From Psychrobacter lutiphocae DSM 21542 (GTDB lineage Bacteria > Pseudomonadota > Gammaproteobacteria > Pseudomonadales > Moraxellaceae): 37,506 bases of DNA. The notes under the pieces were generated by a model. The model made no database searches. It was not told where the DNA came from and saw nothing but the letters and a program-made list of their open reading frames with translations. The translations under genes and the position numbers were made by a program. How positions within the stretch are numbered: position 1 is the first letter of the stretch; each line of letters starts with the position of its first letter. This document shows positions 1 to 8,450 of this stretch, one piece after another. The DNA lies in NCBI RefSeq assembly GCF_000382145.1, contig NZ_KB907634.1:1-37506 (forward strand), read 5' to 3'.

Positions 1-215
1 CCTTGTATGCCTTCGGCGTCATAACGGTTGAGCCAATTGTATACGCTTTGAATGTTGGTGTCGGTTATTTGTGCGATGTCTTTGGCTATTCTGCCATCAC
101 TTTTTAGCAGTATAATGTGACAACGTTTTCGATAACTGGCTGTTTTTCCGTGTTTATACCCGTGGTCTAGTGCTTTACGCTCGACATCGGTTAGTTCTAC
201 TTGTCTTATCTTCAT
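1..215 (-). CDS. IS630-family transposase, N-terminal part (cut by window edge)
   Basis: This is the first 71 codons of a minus-strand gene whose rest lies outside the window. It starts with MKIRQVELTDVERKAL and continues with a helix-turn-helix region ending in IQSVYNWLNRYDAEGIQG. That layout (basic N-terminus, DGRIAKDIAQ, then a VYNWLNRY recognition helix) is typical of the DNA-binding domain of IS630/Tc1-type transposases. The ATG is at 213-215. It is divergent from pcaB, whose start is only 88 bases away, so the element end must lie between the two genes. I could not place the terminal inverted repeat with confidence. Whether the transposase is intact cannot be judged here. Confidence 0.75.
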   Translation of the reverse strand, partial: MKIRQVELTDVERKALDHGYKHGKTASYRKRCHIILLKSDGRIAKDIAQITDTNIQSVYNWLNRYDAEGIQ

Positions 216-302
216 GATGGCTTTTTATGTCTGTTATGGAAAATTGCTATTATAATGTATTTCTGTTCGATTACTTATCTAATTATTAAATAAGGATTCT
301 AA

Positions 303-1661
303 GTGAAAATTAGTACACTAATCAATCAGCCTTTTTTAAATTCACAGCTTACTGCAACCTTATCTGATGAGCATTTTGTTACAGCAATGTTGAATTTTGA
401 ACTGGCTATACTAGCAGTAAGAGAGCATCATAGCTTGATTCCTCAAGGTATTCTAGAGAAATCTAAAAAACACTTGTTAATCAATAATTTTGATCTAGAG
501 AGTATTGCTCAAGCAACGCACCTTGGTGGCAATCCAGCGATACCCTTTGTTGCCCAAGCAAAGCAATTATTGCCTGACAATCTAAAACCGTATTTTCATC
601 AAACAGTCACCAGTCAGGATGTCGTAGATACGGCAATGATGATGGTAATAAAGACGGGGTTGACTACGGTTAATAAAGACTTAATTGCTATTTTGAATGG
701 CTTGAGTTTACTGGTTATCAAGCATCGTCATACACCGATGATAGGTAGAACTTTGTTACAGCATGCCTTGCCTATCACTTTTGGTGTCAAAGTGGCGCAA
801 TGGGCATCAGCATTGATGTTTGCCATAGACAATTTAATAAAATTACAGCAGTCAGGACTATTTTTACAGTGGGGTGGTCCAGTTGGGATGAGTAGTATTG
901 AAAATGAAAGCTTACATATTCCTCAAAAAGTCGCACAGTTATTAGGGCTGTCCTATCCTATATTACCTTGGCATACCAATCGGCAGCCTATTCATAATAT
1001 TGGTGCAACATTAGATGCATTAGCGTCAGCTTTAGAGAAGATAGCAACAGATGTGGCATTGATGGCACAAAGTGAGCTTGGTGAGGTTTCAGAGCCACTG
1101 ATTGAGGGTATGGGAGGATCCTCCTCGATGCCGCATAAAAGAAACCCAGTATTATGTGCACTGATTAAAGCGGCTGCTATTAGAATGCATGGACATTTAA
1201 CAGTAATAAGTAATACGACAGCACAGCCGTTTGAAAGATCTTTAGGGGAGTGGCATGCATCATGGATGCCTTTGATGGAAGGGTTGGCTTTAGTTGCAGG
1301 TGCAACAGGTAATATGAAAGTGTTAATTGAAGGGTTACAGGTTTATCCATCACGTATGGCGGATAACTTAGATTTAAATAGTGATGCTTATCTGATAGCG
1401 CCTTTGAAACAGTTTTTTGAGAATGAAACAGAGATTATAAAGGCGATTGATATTGCAAGTGAACAAGCACATCGCAATCATACTGGATTTGTGAAGACTT
1501 TTTTAGCCTGTATAGAACAGATGGGATTAGGTATTGATACTAACTCAAGTGCGGTAAGTACCATTTTAGATCCATTAAGTTATAGTCAGACGGCTATTAG
1601 TCAGTGTGAGATCGCACAAAGAGCAGTGCAAGATATGATTGAGTCATTAAGTGAGCTTTGA
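303..1661 (+). CDS. pcaB: 3-carboxy-cis,cis-muconate cycloisomerase
   Basis: The enzyme cycloisomerises 3-carboxy-cis,cis-muconate, the ring-opening product of protocatechuate, to 4-carboxymuconolactone. It belongs to the fumarase/aspartase superfamily: the fold signature GGSSSMPHKRNP is at residues 271-282, and the length of 452 aa is close to the usual ~450 of bacterial PcaB. The start is a GTG at 303, preceded by AAGGA at a normal distance; no ATG in frame fits the family N-terminus better. It stands about 3.6 kb away from pcaF, separated by the binding-protein/dioxygenase/aldolase genes, instead of being inside the main pca run as in Acinetobacter. The upstream gap has a TATAAT at 251-256 and a GTTCGA at 265-270, but no clear -35. 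Confidence 0.93.
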   Translation: MKISTLINQPFLNSQLTATLSDEHFVTAMLNFELAILAVREHHSLIPQGILEKSKKHLLINNFDLESIAQATHLGGNPAIPFVAQAKQLLPDNLKPYFHQTVTSQDVVDTAMMMVIKTGLTTVNKDLIAILNGLSLLVIKHRHTPMIGRTLLQHALPITFGVKVAQWASALMFAIDNLIKLQQSGLFLQWGGPVGMSSIENESLHIPQKVAQLLGLSYPILPWHTNRQPIHNIGATLDALASALEKIATDVALMAQSELGEVSEPLIEGMGGSSSMPHKRNPVLCALIKAAAIRMHGHLTVISNTTAQPFERSLGEWHASWMPLMEGLALVAGATGNMKVLIEGLQVYPSRMADNLDLNSDAYLIAPLKQFFENETEIIKAIDIASEQAHRNHTGFVKTFLACIEQMGLGIDTNSSAVSTILDPLSYSQTAISQCEIAQRAVQDMIESLSEL

Positions 1662-1740
1662 TAAAGCTAAATCAACTTGATAGATATTAATGACAGACTC
1701 TCTAATTGTATTCTAATATCTCAATTCTATACTGTTGCTA

Positions 1741-1769
1741 TTGACAGAGAGCATTATAAAAGATATGTT
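1741..1769 (+). promoter_or_regulatory. Promoter of the dctP-dioxygenase-aldolase unit
   Basis: A perfect -35 TTGACA (1741-1746) is followed after 17 bases by TATGTT (1764-1769). The TTGACA lies exactly 36 bases before the operator at 1777, the same distance as in the second module before pcaF (5173 to 5209). That shared register is the main reason for calling it. It is inferred from sequence only. Confidence 0.55.
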
Positions 1770-1776
1770 GGTTTAC

Positions 1777-1806
1777 TATACGAACAACCGTTCTCATAAT
1801 GAACAA
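1777..1806. promoter_or_regulatory. Operator of PcaU/PobR (IclR-family) type, copy 1
   Basis: The site begins TATACGAACAA, continues with an inverted TTCT and ends with a direct GAACAA. It matches the site at 5209-5238 at 22 of 30 positions, and the conserved bases are concentrated in the three GAAC/TTC blocks. An inverted pair plus one direct copy is the known layout of the Acinetobacter PcaU site (three 10-bp repeats). No IclR-type regulator gene is in the window, so the protein that binds it is inferred. Confidence 0.6.
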
Positions 1807-1911
1807 AATGCATCTTTGGTTGTCAGTATTGTAGTAGCTTTTATTAAGATATAGCAATTTGAGTATGTCACTACCCTAAAATTTTAAAACAAAGTCATCA
1901 AAAGGGATTTT

Positions 1912-2970
1912 ATGATGAGAAAGTTTTTAGCAAGCAGTCTTGCATTAATCGCTACCCTAAGTCTAGCAGGCTGCTCTCAATCTTCAGATACCTCGAATAC
2001 TGAGACTTCAGATACTTCAGAGACTGTCACACTACGCTTTGCACATTTTTGGCCAGCGTCTTCAGCGACGCATACCGATATATTTGAACCTTGGGCAAAA
2101 AAAATAGAAGCGGAGTCCGATGGCAGGATTAGAGTTGAAATATTTCCTTCTGCAACATTAGCAAAAGCGGATATGACTTATGATGCTGTTGCAAAAGGTA
2201 CGGTAGATATAGGCTCGCAATTGCAAGGCTATTCCAACGGCCGTTTTCCATTAACTCAAGTAGCAGAGCTACCAGGTTTATCCAACTCGGCGACACAAAT
2301 GAACTGTATGCTTCAGACTCTTTATGATGCCGGTGATATTTCTAGTGAATATGAAGACACGCATGTTCTATTTATGATGGGTACTGGACCAGGTGGTTTT
2401 CATACTGTTGATAAACCAATCAAACAGCCTGATGATTTAAAAGGATTAAGATTTCGTAGGCCATCAGCAATTGCTGGAGATATTATCGAAGCGGCAGGTG
2501 GGACACCCGTAGGTTTGCCAGCAACCGATATCTATACTTCTTTACAGCGTGGTGTGCTAGATGGTATTAGCTTACCTTGGGATGCAACAGGCTCATTCAA
2601 GCTCATTGAGTTGACCAACGCTCATACTAATATTCCTTTTTATAGCTCAGCTATTGTTGTGACAATGAATAAAGATAAGTACGCATCTTTACCAGAAGAT
2701 TTACAACAGGTTATTGATAGTAACTCTGGTAAAGCAATGGCAGAGGTGGCAGGCAAAGTGTTTGATGCTGAAGATGATAGATTTATGGCAGAAGCACAAG
2801 CTAAGGGCGATGTCATGGTTGATATTGTGGACCCGCTTAATGACCCTGAGTGGAAAGTGCCTCTTGAAGCTGGAACCAATAAATATCTTAATGATATCAA
2901 AAGCTTGGGTTTAGATGCTGACGGTGTTTACCAAAAAGTGAAGCAGGTTAGTGCTGCGTGTAATGGCTAG
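1912..2970 (+). CDS. dctP: TRAP transporter substrate-binding lipoprotein, DctP family
   Basis: This is an extracytoplasmic solute-binding protein, 352 aa, that would capture an organic acid and pass it to a TRAP permease. A lipoprotein signal peptide is visible (MMRKFLASS..., lipobox LAGC with Cys21), followed by a low-complexity Ser/Thr linker and the DctP-type domain starting VTLRFAHFWPASS; the family hallmark GLRFRRP is near the middle. No DctQ or DctM membrane subunits are beside it, so it is an orphan binding protein that must use a permease coded elsewhere. It lies behind an operator shared with the pca genes, so an aromatic or related carboxylate is a likely ligand; this is inference. 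The start is the first of two adjacent ATGs. Confidence 0.85.
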   Translation: MMRKFLASSLALIATLSLAGCSQSSDTSNTETSDTSETVTLRFAHFWPASSATHTDIFEPWAKKIEAESDGRIRVEIFPSATLAKADMTYDAVAKGTVDIGSQLQGYSNGRFPLTQVAELPGLSNSATQMNCMLQTLYDAGDISSEYEDTHVLFMMGTGPGGFHTVDKPIKQPDDLKGLRFRRPSAIAGDIIEAAGGTPVGLPATDIYTSLQRGVLDGISLPWDATGSFKLIELTNAHTNIPFYSSAIVVTMNKDKYASLPEDLQQVIDSNSGKAMAEVAGKVFDAEDDRFMAEAQAKGDVMVDIVDPLNDPEWKVPLEAGTNKYLNDIKSLGLDADGVYQKVKQVSAACNG

Positions 2971-3056
2971 GCTACTTGTAGCTATATGCCATGATGTAAC
3001 AGCTAAATTGGCCATTTTTAATTGATAGGGAACATCAAGTTTAAAGGATTAAATTT

Positions 3057-3974
3057 ATGAAAAAAATAACACACCCGACCGGACTTTTTGATAATAGTGC
3101 CAAAGATTATAAATATATTACAGCGATCCCCTTAGCAGCAGCAATGGGTGCTGAAATTCAAGGCGTAGATCTAAGTAATATTAGTGATGAGGCGATAGAA
3201 GAAATTAAGGATGCACTGTTTAGACACAAGCTGATATATTTTAGAGACCAGGAGATCACATTTGAAGATCATGAAAATCTCACATTAAAGTTTGGTGAGT
3301 TTGGTACAGATGCTTATACAAAAGGTGTACCTGGTCATGAGAATATCCAACCTGTAATTAAGGAAGCTGGCGTTGCGACCAAAATGGTGTTTGGCAGTGG
3401 TTGGCATACAGATTCCGCATTTTTAGAACAACCGCCTTCAATTGCTATTAACTATGGTAAAGACATGCCCCCGTATGGCGGTGATACGCTTTTTGCAAAC
3501 TCTGTTTTGGCCTATAAAGCACTCAGCCCAGCCATGAAAAAAATGATTGAGCCTCTTAAAGTCTGGATGAGTGCTAGAAATGTTGTCGCCTCAATGCAAG
3601 CTGAGCAAGCTGAAAAAAATGGTGAAATTGCAAAGCTTGGTAGTATGGAACTAGATGTTGAAACGCAGAAGATGATAGAGGGCTATTATCATCCGTTAGT
3701 GAGAACACATCCAGTCACTGGTGAGAAGTCTTTGTATGTGGATAAAACCTATGCCTGTGGTATTGAGGGTATGACAGAAGAAGAATCAAAACCATTAATT
3801 GATTTTTTATCAAGCTTTGCAACTCAAGAGTCGTTTTGCTGTCGTTTAAAGTGGTACAGTAAAACGTTAATTATGTGGGATAACAGAGTATGTCTACATC
3901 AGGCATTTAATGACTATGATGGCTTTAGACGTGAGATGTATCGAGCGGTAGTGATGGGTGAAAAGCCAGAGTAA
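3057..3974 (+). CDS. TfdA/TauD-family 2-oxoglutarate-dependent dioxygenase
   Basis: This is an Fe(II)/2-oxoglutarate dioxygenase of 305 aa. The facial triad is visible as H117 and D119 (GWHTDSAF) with the distal His281 (CLHQAF); Arg292 (FRREMYR) is placed to bind 2-oxoglutarate. Known members cleave aryloxyalkanoate ethers (TfdA) or release sulfite from taurine (TauD); the substrate here is not known. It sits between a DctP binding protein and a class II aldolase-type protein, 11 bases before the latter, under a pca-like operator. This suggests a side route feeding aromatic acids to protocatechuate, which is inference. A missing glutathione/sulfur gene context argues against a taurine role. 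Confidence 0.85.
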   Translation: MKKITHPTGLFDNSAKDYKYITAIPLAAAMGAEIQGVDLSNISDEAIEEIKDALFRHKLIYFRDQEITFEDHENLTLKFGEFGTDAYTKGVPGHENIQPVIKEAGVATKMVFGSGWHTDSAFLEQPPSIAINYGKDMPPYGGDTLFANSVLAYKALSPAMKKMIEPLKVWMSARNVVASMQAEQAEKNGEIAKLGSMELDVETQKMIEGYYHPLVRTHPVTGEKSLYVDKTYACGIEGMTEEESKPLIDFLSSFATQESFCCRLKWYSKTLIMWDNRVCLHQAFNDYDGFRREMYRAVVMGEKPE

Positions 3975-3985
3975 GGAGGGAGGTT

Positions 3986-4801
3986 ATGCAAGATGTTTTT
4001 AAATCGCAAGATGTTTTTAAATCACAAGATGTTTTTAAATCAATAGTAACGCCAGCAGGATATAGTGATACTGAGTGGAAGGCTCGTATTGAGTTAGCGT
4101 TATGTTATCGGATGGCTGACTATTATGGTTGGACAACACAAGTTTATAATCATATATCTTATCGTATACCTGGTACCGATCACTTATTAATTAATGCTTT
4201 TGGACTGTTATATAGTGAAATAACGCCGTCCAATTTAGTAAAGATTGATATGGATGGTAATAAACTGGATGAGACGCCGTATCCCATTAATCAAGCAGGT
4301 AATGTCATTCATACAGCTATTCATAAAGGTCGTCCCGATATACATTGTGTTATGCATACGCACAATGCCGATGTTCAGGCGGTGAGTGCATTAGAGTGTG
4401 GTTTTATCCCTTTGTTTCAAGAAGCCTATATGTTTCACGAGCGCATTGGTTATCATCCATTTGAAGGTATTGTACTAGATGCTGAAGAGCAGCAAAGACT
4501 GGTCGAGTCTCTAGGTAAAAGCAATCATACTTTGATGCTTAACAATCATGGTGTCATTACCACAGGCCCTGATGTATCTTGGGCATTTATGCGAATGTAT
4601 CAGATAATTCAAGGCTGTCAGGTGCAACTAAAGGCAATGGCGTCAGGCGCTAAACTGTTACAGGCGAGTGACGAGGCTATGATTCGAACGAGGGAGCAGT
4701 TTGAAGGCGGTGATGCCCAAGCTGGTGCTCAAGTACGACTTCCCGAATGGCCTGCCTATTATCGATTAATGAATCGTGTAGATCCTAACTGGATTAGATA
4801 A
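3986..4801 (+). CDS. Class II aldolase/adducin-family protein with a tripled N-terminal hexapeptide
   Basis: This 271-aa protein has the class II aldolase fold. Zinc-ligand histidines are visible in VMHTHNADVQ, with a third in NNHGVITTG. Family members are fuculose-phosphate aldolases, epimerases and decarboxylases, including 3,4-dihydroxyphthalate decarboxylases of phthalate pathways. Given the neighbouring dioxygenase and pca genes, an aromatic-acid decarboxylase or lyase role is plausible but unproven. The first 19 residues are three copies of QDVFKS after the Met, made by an 18-base tandem repeat (3989-4042). The start at 3986 has GGAGGGAGG just upstream. If the repeat is an expansion, the functional protein may effectively begin at IVTPAGYSDTEW. 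Confidence 0.8.
   Translation: MQDVFKSQDVFKSQDVFKSIVTPAGYSDTEWKARIELALCYRMADYYGWTTQVYNHISYRIPGTDHLLINAFGLLYSEITPSNLVKIDMDGNKLDETPYPINQAGNVIHTAIHKGRPDIHCVMHTHNADVQAVSALECGFIPLFQEAYMFHERIGYHPFEGIVLDAEEQQRLVESLGKSNHTLMLNNHGVITTGPDVSWAFMRMYQIIQGCQVQLKAMASGAKLLQASDEAMIRTREQFEGGDAQAGAQVRLPEWPAYYRLMNRVDPNWIR
3989..4042 (+). repeat. 18-bp tandem repeat, three copies, in coding sequence
   Basis: Three adjacent copies of an 18-base unit (CAAGATGTTTTTAAATCR) follow the start codon of the aldolase-family gene. The copies differ only in the last base of the first one. The unit is a multiple of three, so copy-number change keeps the frame. Confidence 0.95.
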
Positions 4802-4846
4802 TGATATTTGGCAACTCAACTGCATCTGTTTAAATTAAATCGAAAG

Positions 4847-4872
4847 AGCCTACTATTTAGTAGGCTTTTTTT
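4847..4872 (+). terminator. Rho-independent terminator after the aldolase-family gene
   Basis: The 8-bp stem AGCCTACT / AGTAGGCT closes on an ATTT loop and is followed by a run of seven T. It lies 45 bases after the stop and marks the end of the dctP-dioxygenase-aldolase unit. Confidence 0.85.
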
Positions 4873-4991
4873 ATTTCTATATACAGGCTGCACTTAATCC
4901 TGTAATGGTTATAGTCACAGCCATATAAAAGAGTTACAGCGTTAACCTCGTTTAGCCTACTTTAGTAGTACTTGCACTCGGTTGCCTTGTA

Positions 4992-5095
4992 ATACCTTTT
5001 CTGAAAAATAACCTATCTTTGTCAAACTCGCTAAACCTACTACTTGTAGCGTTTGCACTCTTTTTCCTCGATATCTTAATTTTCAGATTTGGTAT
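4992..5095. repeat. MITE-like dispersed repeat, copy 1 (104 bp)
   Basis: A 104-base unit is repeated at 35927-36030 with 3 mismatches. Its ends form imperfect terminal inverted repeats (ATACCTTTTCTGAAAA and the complement of TTTTCAGATTTGGTAT, 13 of 16 matching). No reading frame is inside. The preceding bases 4941-4991 resemble a degenerate internal part of the same family. The rest of the gap 4802-5277 holds a terminator at its left end and the pcaF promoter and operator at its right end. Confidence 0.8.
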
Positions 5096-5172
5096 AACTC
5101 ATTTATCTGACTACAATTATAGTTAGGCTTTATTAAAAATAAAAATTAAATTTACAAAATAAAAATCCTTCA

Positions 5173-5201
5173 TTGACAGCAAGAGTAAAAGAGTATAAGT
5201 T
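5173..5201 (+). promoter_or_regulatory. Promoter before pcaF
   Basis: TTGACA at 5173-5178 is followed by TAAGTT 17 bases later (5196-5201), or TATAAG 15 bases later. It sits exactly 36 bases before the operator at 5209, as in the module at 1741. Confidence 0.5.
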
Positions 5202-5208
5202 AATTCAT

Positions 5209-5238
5209 TATACGAACAATTATTCTTTGTAAGAACAA
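5209..5238. promoter_or_regulatory. Operator of PcaU/PobR (IclR-family) type, copy 2
   Basis: This site again begins TATACGAACAA, has an inverted TTCT, and a direct GAACAA at its end. It aligns without gaps to the site at 1777-1806 (22 of 30 identical). It lies 39 bases before the pcaF start, with a possible start-proximal Shine-Dalgarno CAGGAG between them. Confidence 0.62.
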
Positions 5239-5277
5239 CTGTTGCTGAATACAAGGATGTAATCAGGAGATTAAAGC

Positions 5278-6486
5278 ATGGAAGCGGTTTATATATGTTA
5301 TCCAAAGAGATCGGCTGTGGGTCGTTATGGAGGCGCCTTAGCTGATATCCGCCCTGATGACTTACTCGCACAAGTTATCAAGTCAGTCTTAAATGATGCC
5401 CCTAACTTTGATCATGAAGCCATTGATGATGTATTTATTGGCTGTGCGAATCAAAGCGGAGAAGATAACCGTAACGTTGCACGTATGAGTACGTTATTGT
5501 CTGGCTTATCCGAAAAGGTGCCAGCAACAACAATCAATCGTCTTTGTGGCTCTGGCTTAGATGCTGTCGGAACAGCATTTCGCGCCATTGTTTCCGGTGA
5601 GATAAAGTTAGCAATTGCTGGTGGTGTTGAGTCGATGACCAGAGCACCCTTTGTATTAGGTAAGTCAAATAAGGCTTTTGATAGAAGTCCAAAGCTACAA
5701 GATACAACAATGGGCTGGCGATTTATCAATAAAAAGCTAGATGCAATGTATGGTACTGAAGCAATGCCACAGACAGCAGAAAATCTGGCTAGACAGTTTA
5801 GCATCTCTCGAGAAGATCAAGATCAATTTGCCTTATGGTCACAACAAAAAGCTGCCAAAGCACAGCAAGCAGGCCTATTGGCGGCTGAAATCACACCAAT
5901 AATTATTGAACGCCGTAAACAACAGCCATTAGTCGTTGAGACTGATGAGCATCCTCGCCCTAATTCAAACATAGAAGCATTAGCTAAGCTTCGCCCAATC
6001 TATGAAAATGGAACCATAACCGCTGGAAATGCCTCTGGAATTAACGATGGCGCAGCTGCCATGCTTATCGCTAGTGAATCAACCGTTAAAAAGTATGGCC
6101 TAAAACCCATGGCCAAAATTGAAGGCATGGCAACGGTAGGTGTGTTACCAACCATTATGGGGATAGGTCCTGTTCCTGCTACCCAAAAACTGTTAAAACG
6201 ATTGAATTTAACATTAGACGATATAGATGTTATTGAACTAAACGAAGCCTTTGCATCTCAGGCTTTAGCTTGTTTACGAGAGCTTGGACTAGATGATCAA
6301 GATGAGCGAGTCAATCCAAGAGGAGGTGCAATCGCGCTAGGTCATCCCTTAGGGGCATCAGGCGCGAGAATTTTAATATCTGCCATACATGAGCTACAAC
6401 GGACAAAACAACAACGTGCTCTATGTACGATGTGTATTGGTGTTGGACAAGGCATTGCTTTGGTTGTTTCGAGAGTTGGGGAATAA
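5278..6486 (+). CDS. pcaF: 3-oxoadipyl-CoA (beta-ketoadipyl-CoA) thiolase
   Basis: The enzyme cleaves 3-oxoadipyl-CoA with CoA to succinyl-CoA and acetyl-CoA, the last step of the beta-ketoadipate pathway. At 402 aa it has the full thiolase length. The nucleophile Cys90 is in NRLCGSGLDAV, the GHPLGASGAR histidine motif follows NPRGGAIA, and the C-terminal catalytic cysteine is in CIGVGQG. PcaF is chosen over other thiolases because of the surrounding complete pca set. It is the first gene after the second operator and is separated from the next gene by 2 bases. Confidence 0.93.
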   Translation: MEAVYICYPKRSAVGRYGGALADIRPDDLLAQVIKSVLNDAPNFDHEAIDDVFIGCANQSGEDNRNVARMSTLLSGLSEKVPATTINRLCGSGLDAVGTAFRAIVSGEIKLAIAGGVESMTRAPFVLGKSNKAFDRSPKLQDTTMGWRFINKKLDAMYGTEAMPQTAENLARQFSISREDQDQFALWSQQKAAKAQQAGLLAAEITPIIIERRKQQPLVVETDEHPRPNSNIEALAKLRPIYENGTITAGNASGINDGAAAMLIASESTVKKYGLKPMAKIEGMATVGVLPTIMGIGPVPATQKLLKRLNLTLDDIDVIELNEAFASQALACLRELGLDDQDERVNPRGGAIALGHPLGASGARILISAIHELQRTKQQRALCTMCIGVGQGIALVVSRVGE

Positions 6487-6488
6487 AA

Positions 6489-7661
6489 ATGGCGTTTATA
6501 CAAACTAAGTTTCATTTGATTGCGTATCAAGATAGTGGCGAAAGCTATCTGCCAGCATTATTTATGGCACACCCACTAGGCATGAGTCGTGATGTTTGGG
6601 ATAAGGTGTGTGATCTATTGCATGGGCATTATCGCTGTATCCGCTGGGACTTGCCAGGACATGGCAGTAGCTCGTCTGCAGTGGAAGGTATTTCTATTGA
6701 GACAATCACCAAAGATATGCTTCAAATAGCAGATGCTTTAGGTATCGAGACATTCAGCTTTATTGGTACTTCAATCGGTGGCGTTATCGGACAAGAATTG
6801 TGTCAATTAGCGCCTGAACGGCTAGAGCAAGTTTGGTTAACAAATACGGGTGCGGTTATTGGTACTAAGGCTGCATGGGATGAGCGTGCTCAAAGTGTCA
6901 GGCAACAAGGTTTGGGTAAGGTGGCAGGAGGTATTGTGCCACGTTGGTTTTCTTCTAAGAGCACTGAGGTAAACACAGAGCTGTCTAAAGGTTGGATTAT
7001 TCAATTAGGCCGTAATGACAGTGATAGTTACGCCAAGCTGTGCGAGGCATTGTCTGAAGTTGATAATACCAACAAGCTTAAAGGCTTTAACCGTCGTATC
7101 ACATTAATTGGGGGTAAAGATGATGTTTCTACGCCACCTGAAACTTTACAAGCGTTACAGGCGGAGTTCACCAATGCAAAACTTATCATTGTTGAAGATG
7201 TTGGACATGTACCATCTATTGAAGCGCCCAATCAGTTAGTAGAGATTATTCAGTCTAATGCAACACGTCAGCAACCTGGAGAAATTGGCGTTTCCTATAA
7301 TGATGGTCTTGTGACTCGTAAGCAAATTTTGGGAAGTGATCATGTAGAAAAATCAATCCAAAACGCAACAACTTTAGATTTCCCCTTTCAACAGTTTATT
7401 ACTAGAAATGCATGGGGTGAGTTATGGGGTGATGGCAGCTTGACAGTCCAGCAAAGAAGCATGATAACCACTGGTATTTTGGCTGCTTTAGGGAGAGATG
7501 GAGAGCTTGAGCTACATTTGAGAGCGGCCAAGAGGTTAGGTATTAGTGAACAACAGCTGCGTCAAGTACTCATGCATGTTGCCATTTATGCTGGTGTCCC
7601 TGCATCGAATCATGCCTTTGCTTTGGCTAAAAAAAATGGATGGGGTGAAGCGTTATCTTAA
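6489..7661 (+). CDS. pcaDC: Fused 3-oxoadipate enol-lactonase / 4-carboxymuconolactone decarboxylase
   Basis: One 390-aa protein carries two consecutive pathway steps. Residues 1-~265 are an alpha/beta hydrolase (PcaD): the nucleophile elbow GTSIGG has Ser95 and the His is in DVGHVPSIEAP. Residues ~275-390 are a carboxymuconolactone decarboxylase (PcaC) with FITRNAWGELW and the MHVAIYAGVPA helix. Acinetobacter uses two separate proteins; fusions called PcaL are known in some actinobacteria. The open frame extends upstream to 6423 inside pcaF, but the ATG at 6489, 2 bases after the pcaF stop, gives the family N-terminus (FHLIAYQDSG). Translation is probably coupled to pcaF. Confidence 0.92.
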   Translation: MAFIQTKFHLIAYQDSGESYLPALFMAHPLGMSRDVWDKVCDLLHGHYRCIRWDLPGHGSSSSAVEGISIETITKDMLQIADALGIETFSFIGTSIGGVIGQELCQLAPERLEQVWLTNTGAVIGTKAAWDERAQSVRQQGLGKVAGGIVPRWFSSKSTEVNTELSKGWIIQLGRNDSDSYAKLCEALSEVDNTNKLKGFNRRITLIGGKDDVSTPPETLQALQAEFTNAKLIIVEDVGHVPSIEAPNQLVEIIQSNATRQQPGEIGVSYNDGLVTRKQILGSDHVEKSIQNATTLDFPFQQFITRNAWGELWGDGSLTVQQRSMITTGILAALGRDGELELHLRAAKRLGISEQQLRQVLMHVAIYAGVPASNHAFALAKKNGWGEALS

Positions 7662-7717
7662 TAGGAATTAGTCTAACCGAGTTAATTAGTAGACTTTTAA
7701 TCAATGGAGAGTGAAAC

Positions 7718-8446
7718 ATGAGTAAATCGTATCCTTATTTTCTTGCTCGTGATAGAGCATGGCAGCCAGCACAATATACGCCCAGATATAAGACATCTAT
7801 TACGAGATCACCAAAGCAAGCGTTAGTTAGCATTCAAAGAGCAACGCCATCTGAGCGTAGCGGTCCTGTGTTTAGTGGCTTAGAAATTGGCCCCCATGAC
7901 AATGATTTGTTAATGAATTTTAGAACAGATGGTGTTCGACCAAGTTTGCCTATTGGAGAGAGGATAGTTATGCATGGTCGAGTGATTGATCAGTTTGGTA
8001 AGCCAGTACCAAATACATTGGTTGAGATGTGGCAGGCCAATGCTGGTGGGCGATATCGTCACAAAAAAGATGGATATTTAGCGCCACTAGACCCAAACTT
8101 TGGTGGCGTTGGTCGTTGCATTACTGACACTGAAGGTCGTTATACATTCCGTACAGTACGTCCAGGCCCTTATCCATGGCCGAATGATATTAATACATGG
8201 CGGCCTGCTCATATTCATGTTTCTGTTATGGGGCCTTCAATCTCGACCCGATTAATTACTCAAATGTATTTTGAAGGAGATCCTTTAATTCCACTGTGCC
8301 CAATTGTGCAAGTATTAAAAGACCCTGATGCCGTCGAAACTATGATTGCAAGATTAGATATGGCGAGAAGCAAGTCGATGGATTATCTGGCATATCGATT
8401 TGATATCGTTGTACGCGGTGCATTACAAACATATTTTGAGGAGTAG
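7718..8446 (+). CDS. pcaH: Protocatechuate 3,4-dioxygenase, beta subunit
   Basis: This is the iron-bearing subunit of the intradiol enzyme that opens protocatechuate between the two hydroxyls. All four Fe(III) ligands are visible: Tyr113 (GGRYRHKK), Tyr152 (GPYPWPND), His165 and His167 (RPAHIHV), with the spacing of the known beta subunit (108/147/160/162). The length of 242 aa is normal. It is preceded by GGAGAG and followed 4 bases later by pcaG, as expected for an obligate heterodimer. Confidence 0.96.
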   Translation: MSKSYPYFLARDRAWQPAQYTPRYKTSITRSPKQALVSIQRATPSERSGPVFSGLEIGPHDNDLLMNFRTDGVRPSLPIGERIVMHGRVIDQFGKPVPNTLVEMWQANAGGRYRHKKDGYLAPLDPNFGGVGRCITDTEGRYTFRTVRPGPYPWPNDINTWRPAHIHVSVMGPSISTRLITQMYFEGDPLIPLCPIVQVLKDPDAVETMIARLDMARSKSMDYLAYRFDIVVRGALQTYFEE

Positions 8447-8450
8447 AAGG

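Noticed and set aside
5451..5804. Minus-strand 117-aa open frame inside pcaF
   Set aside because: Shadow of a conserved gene; no Shine-Dalgarno and no recognisable product. The same holds for other antisense frames over pca, nik and cmr genes.
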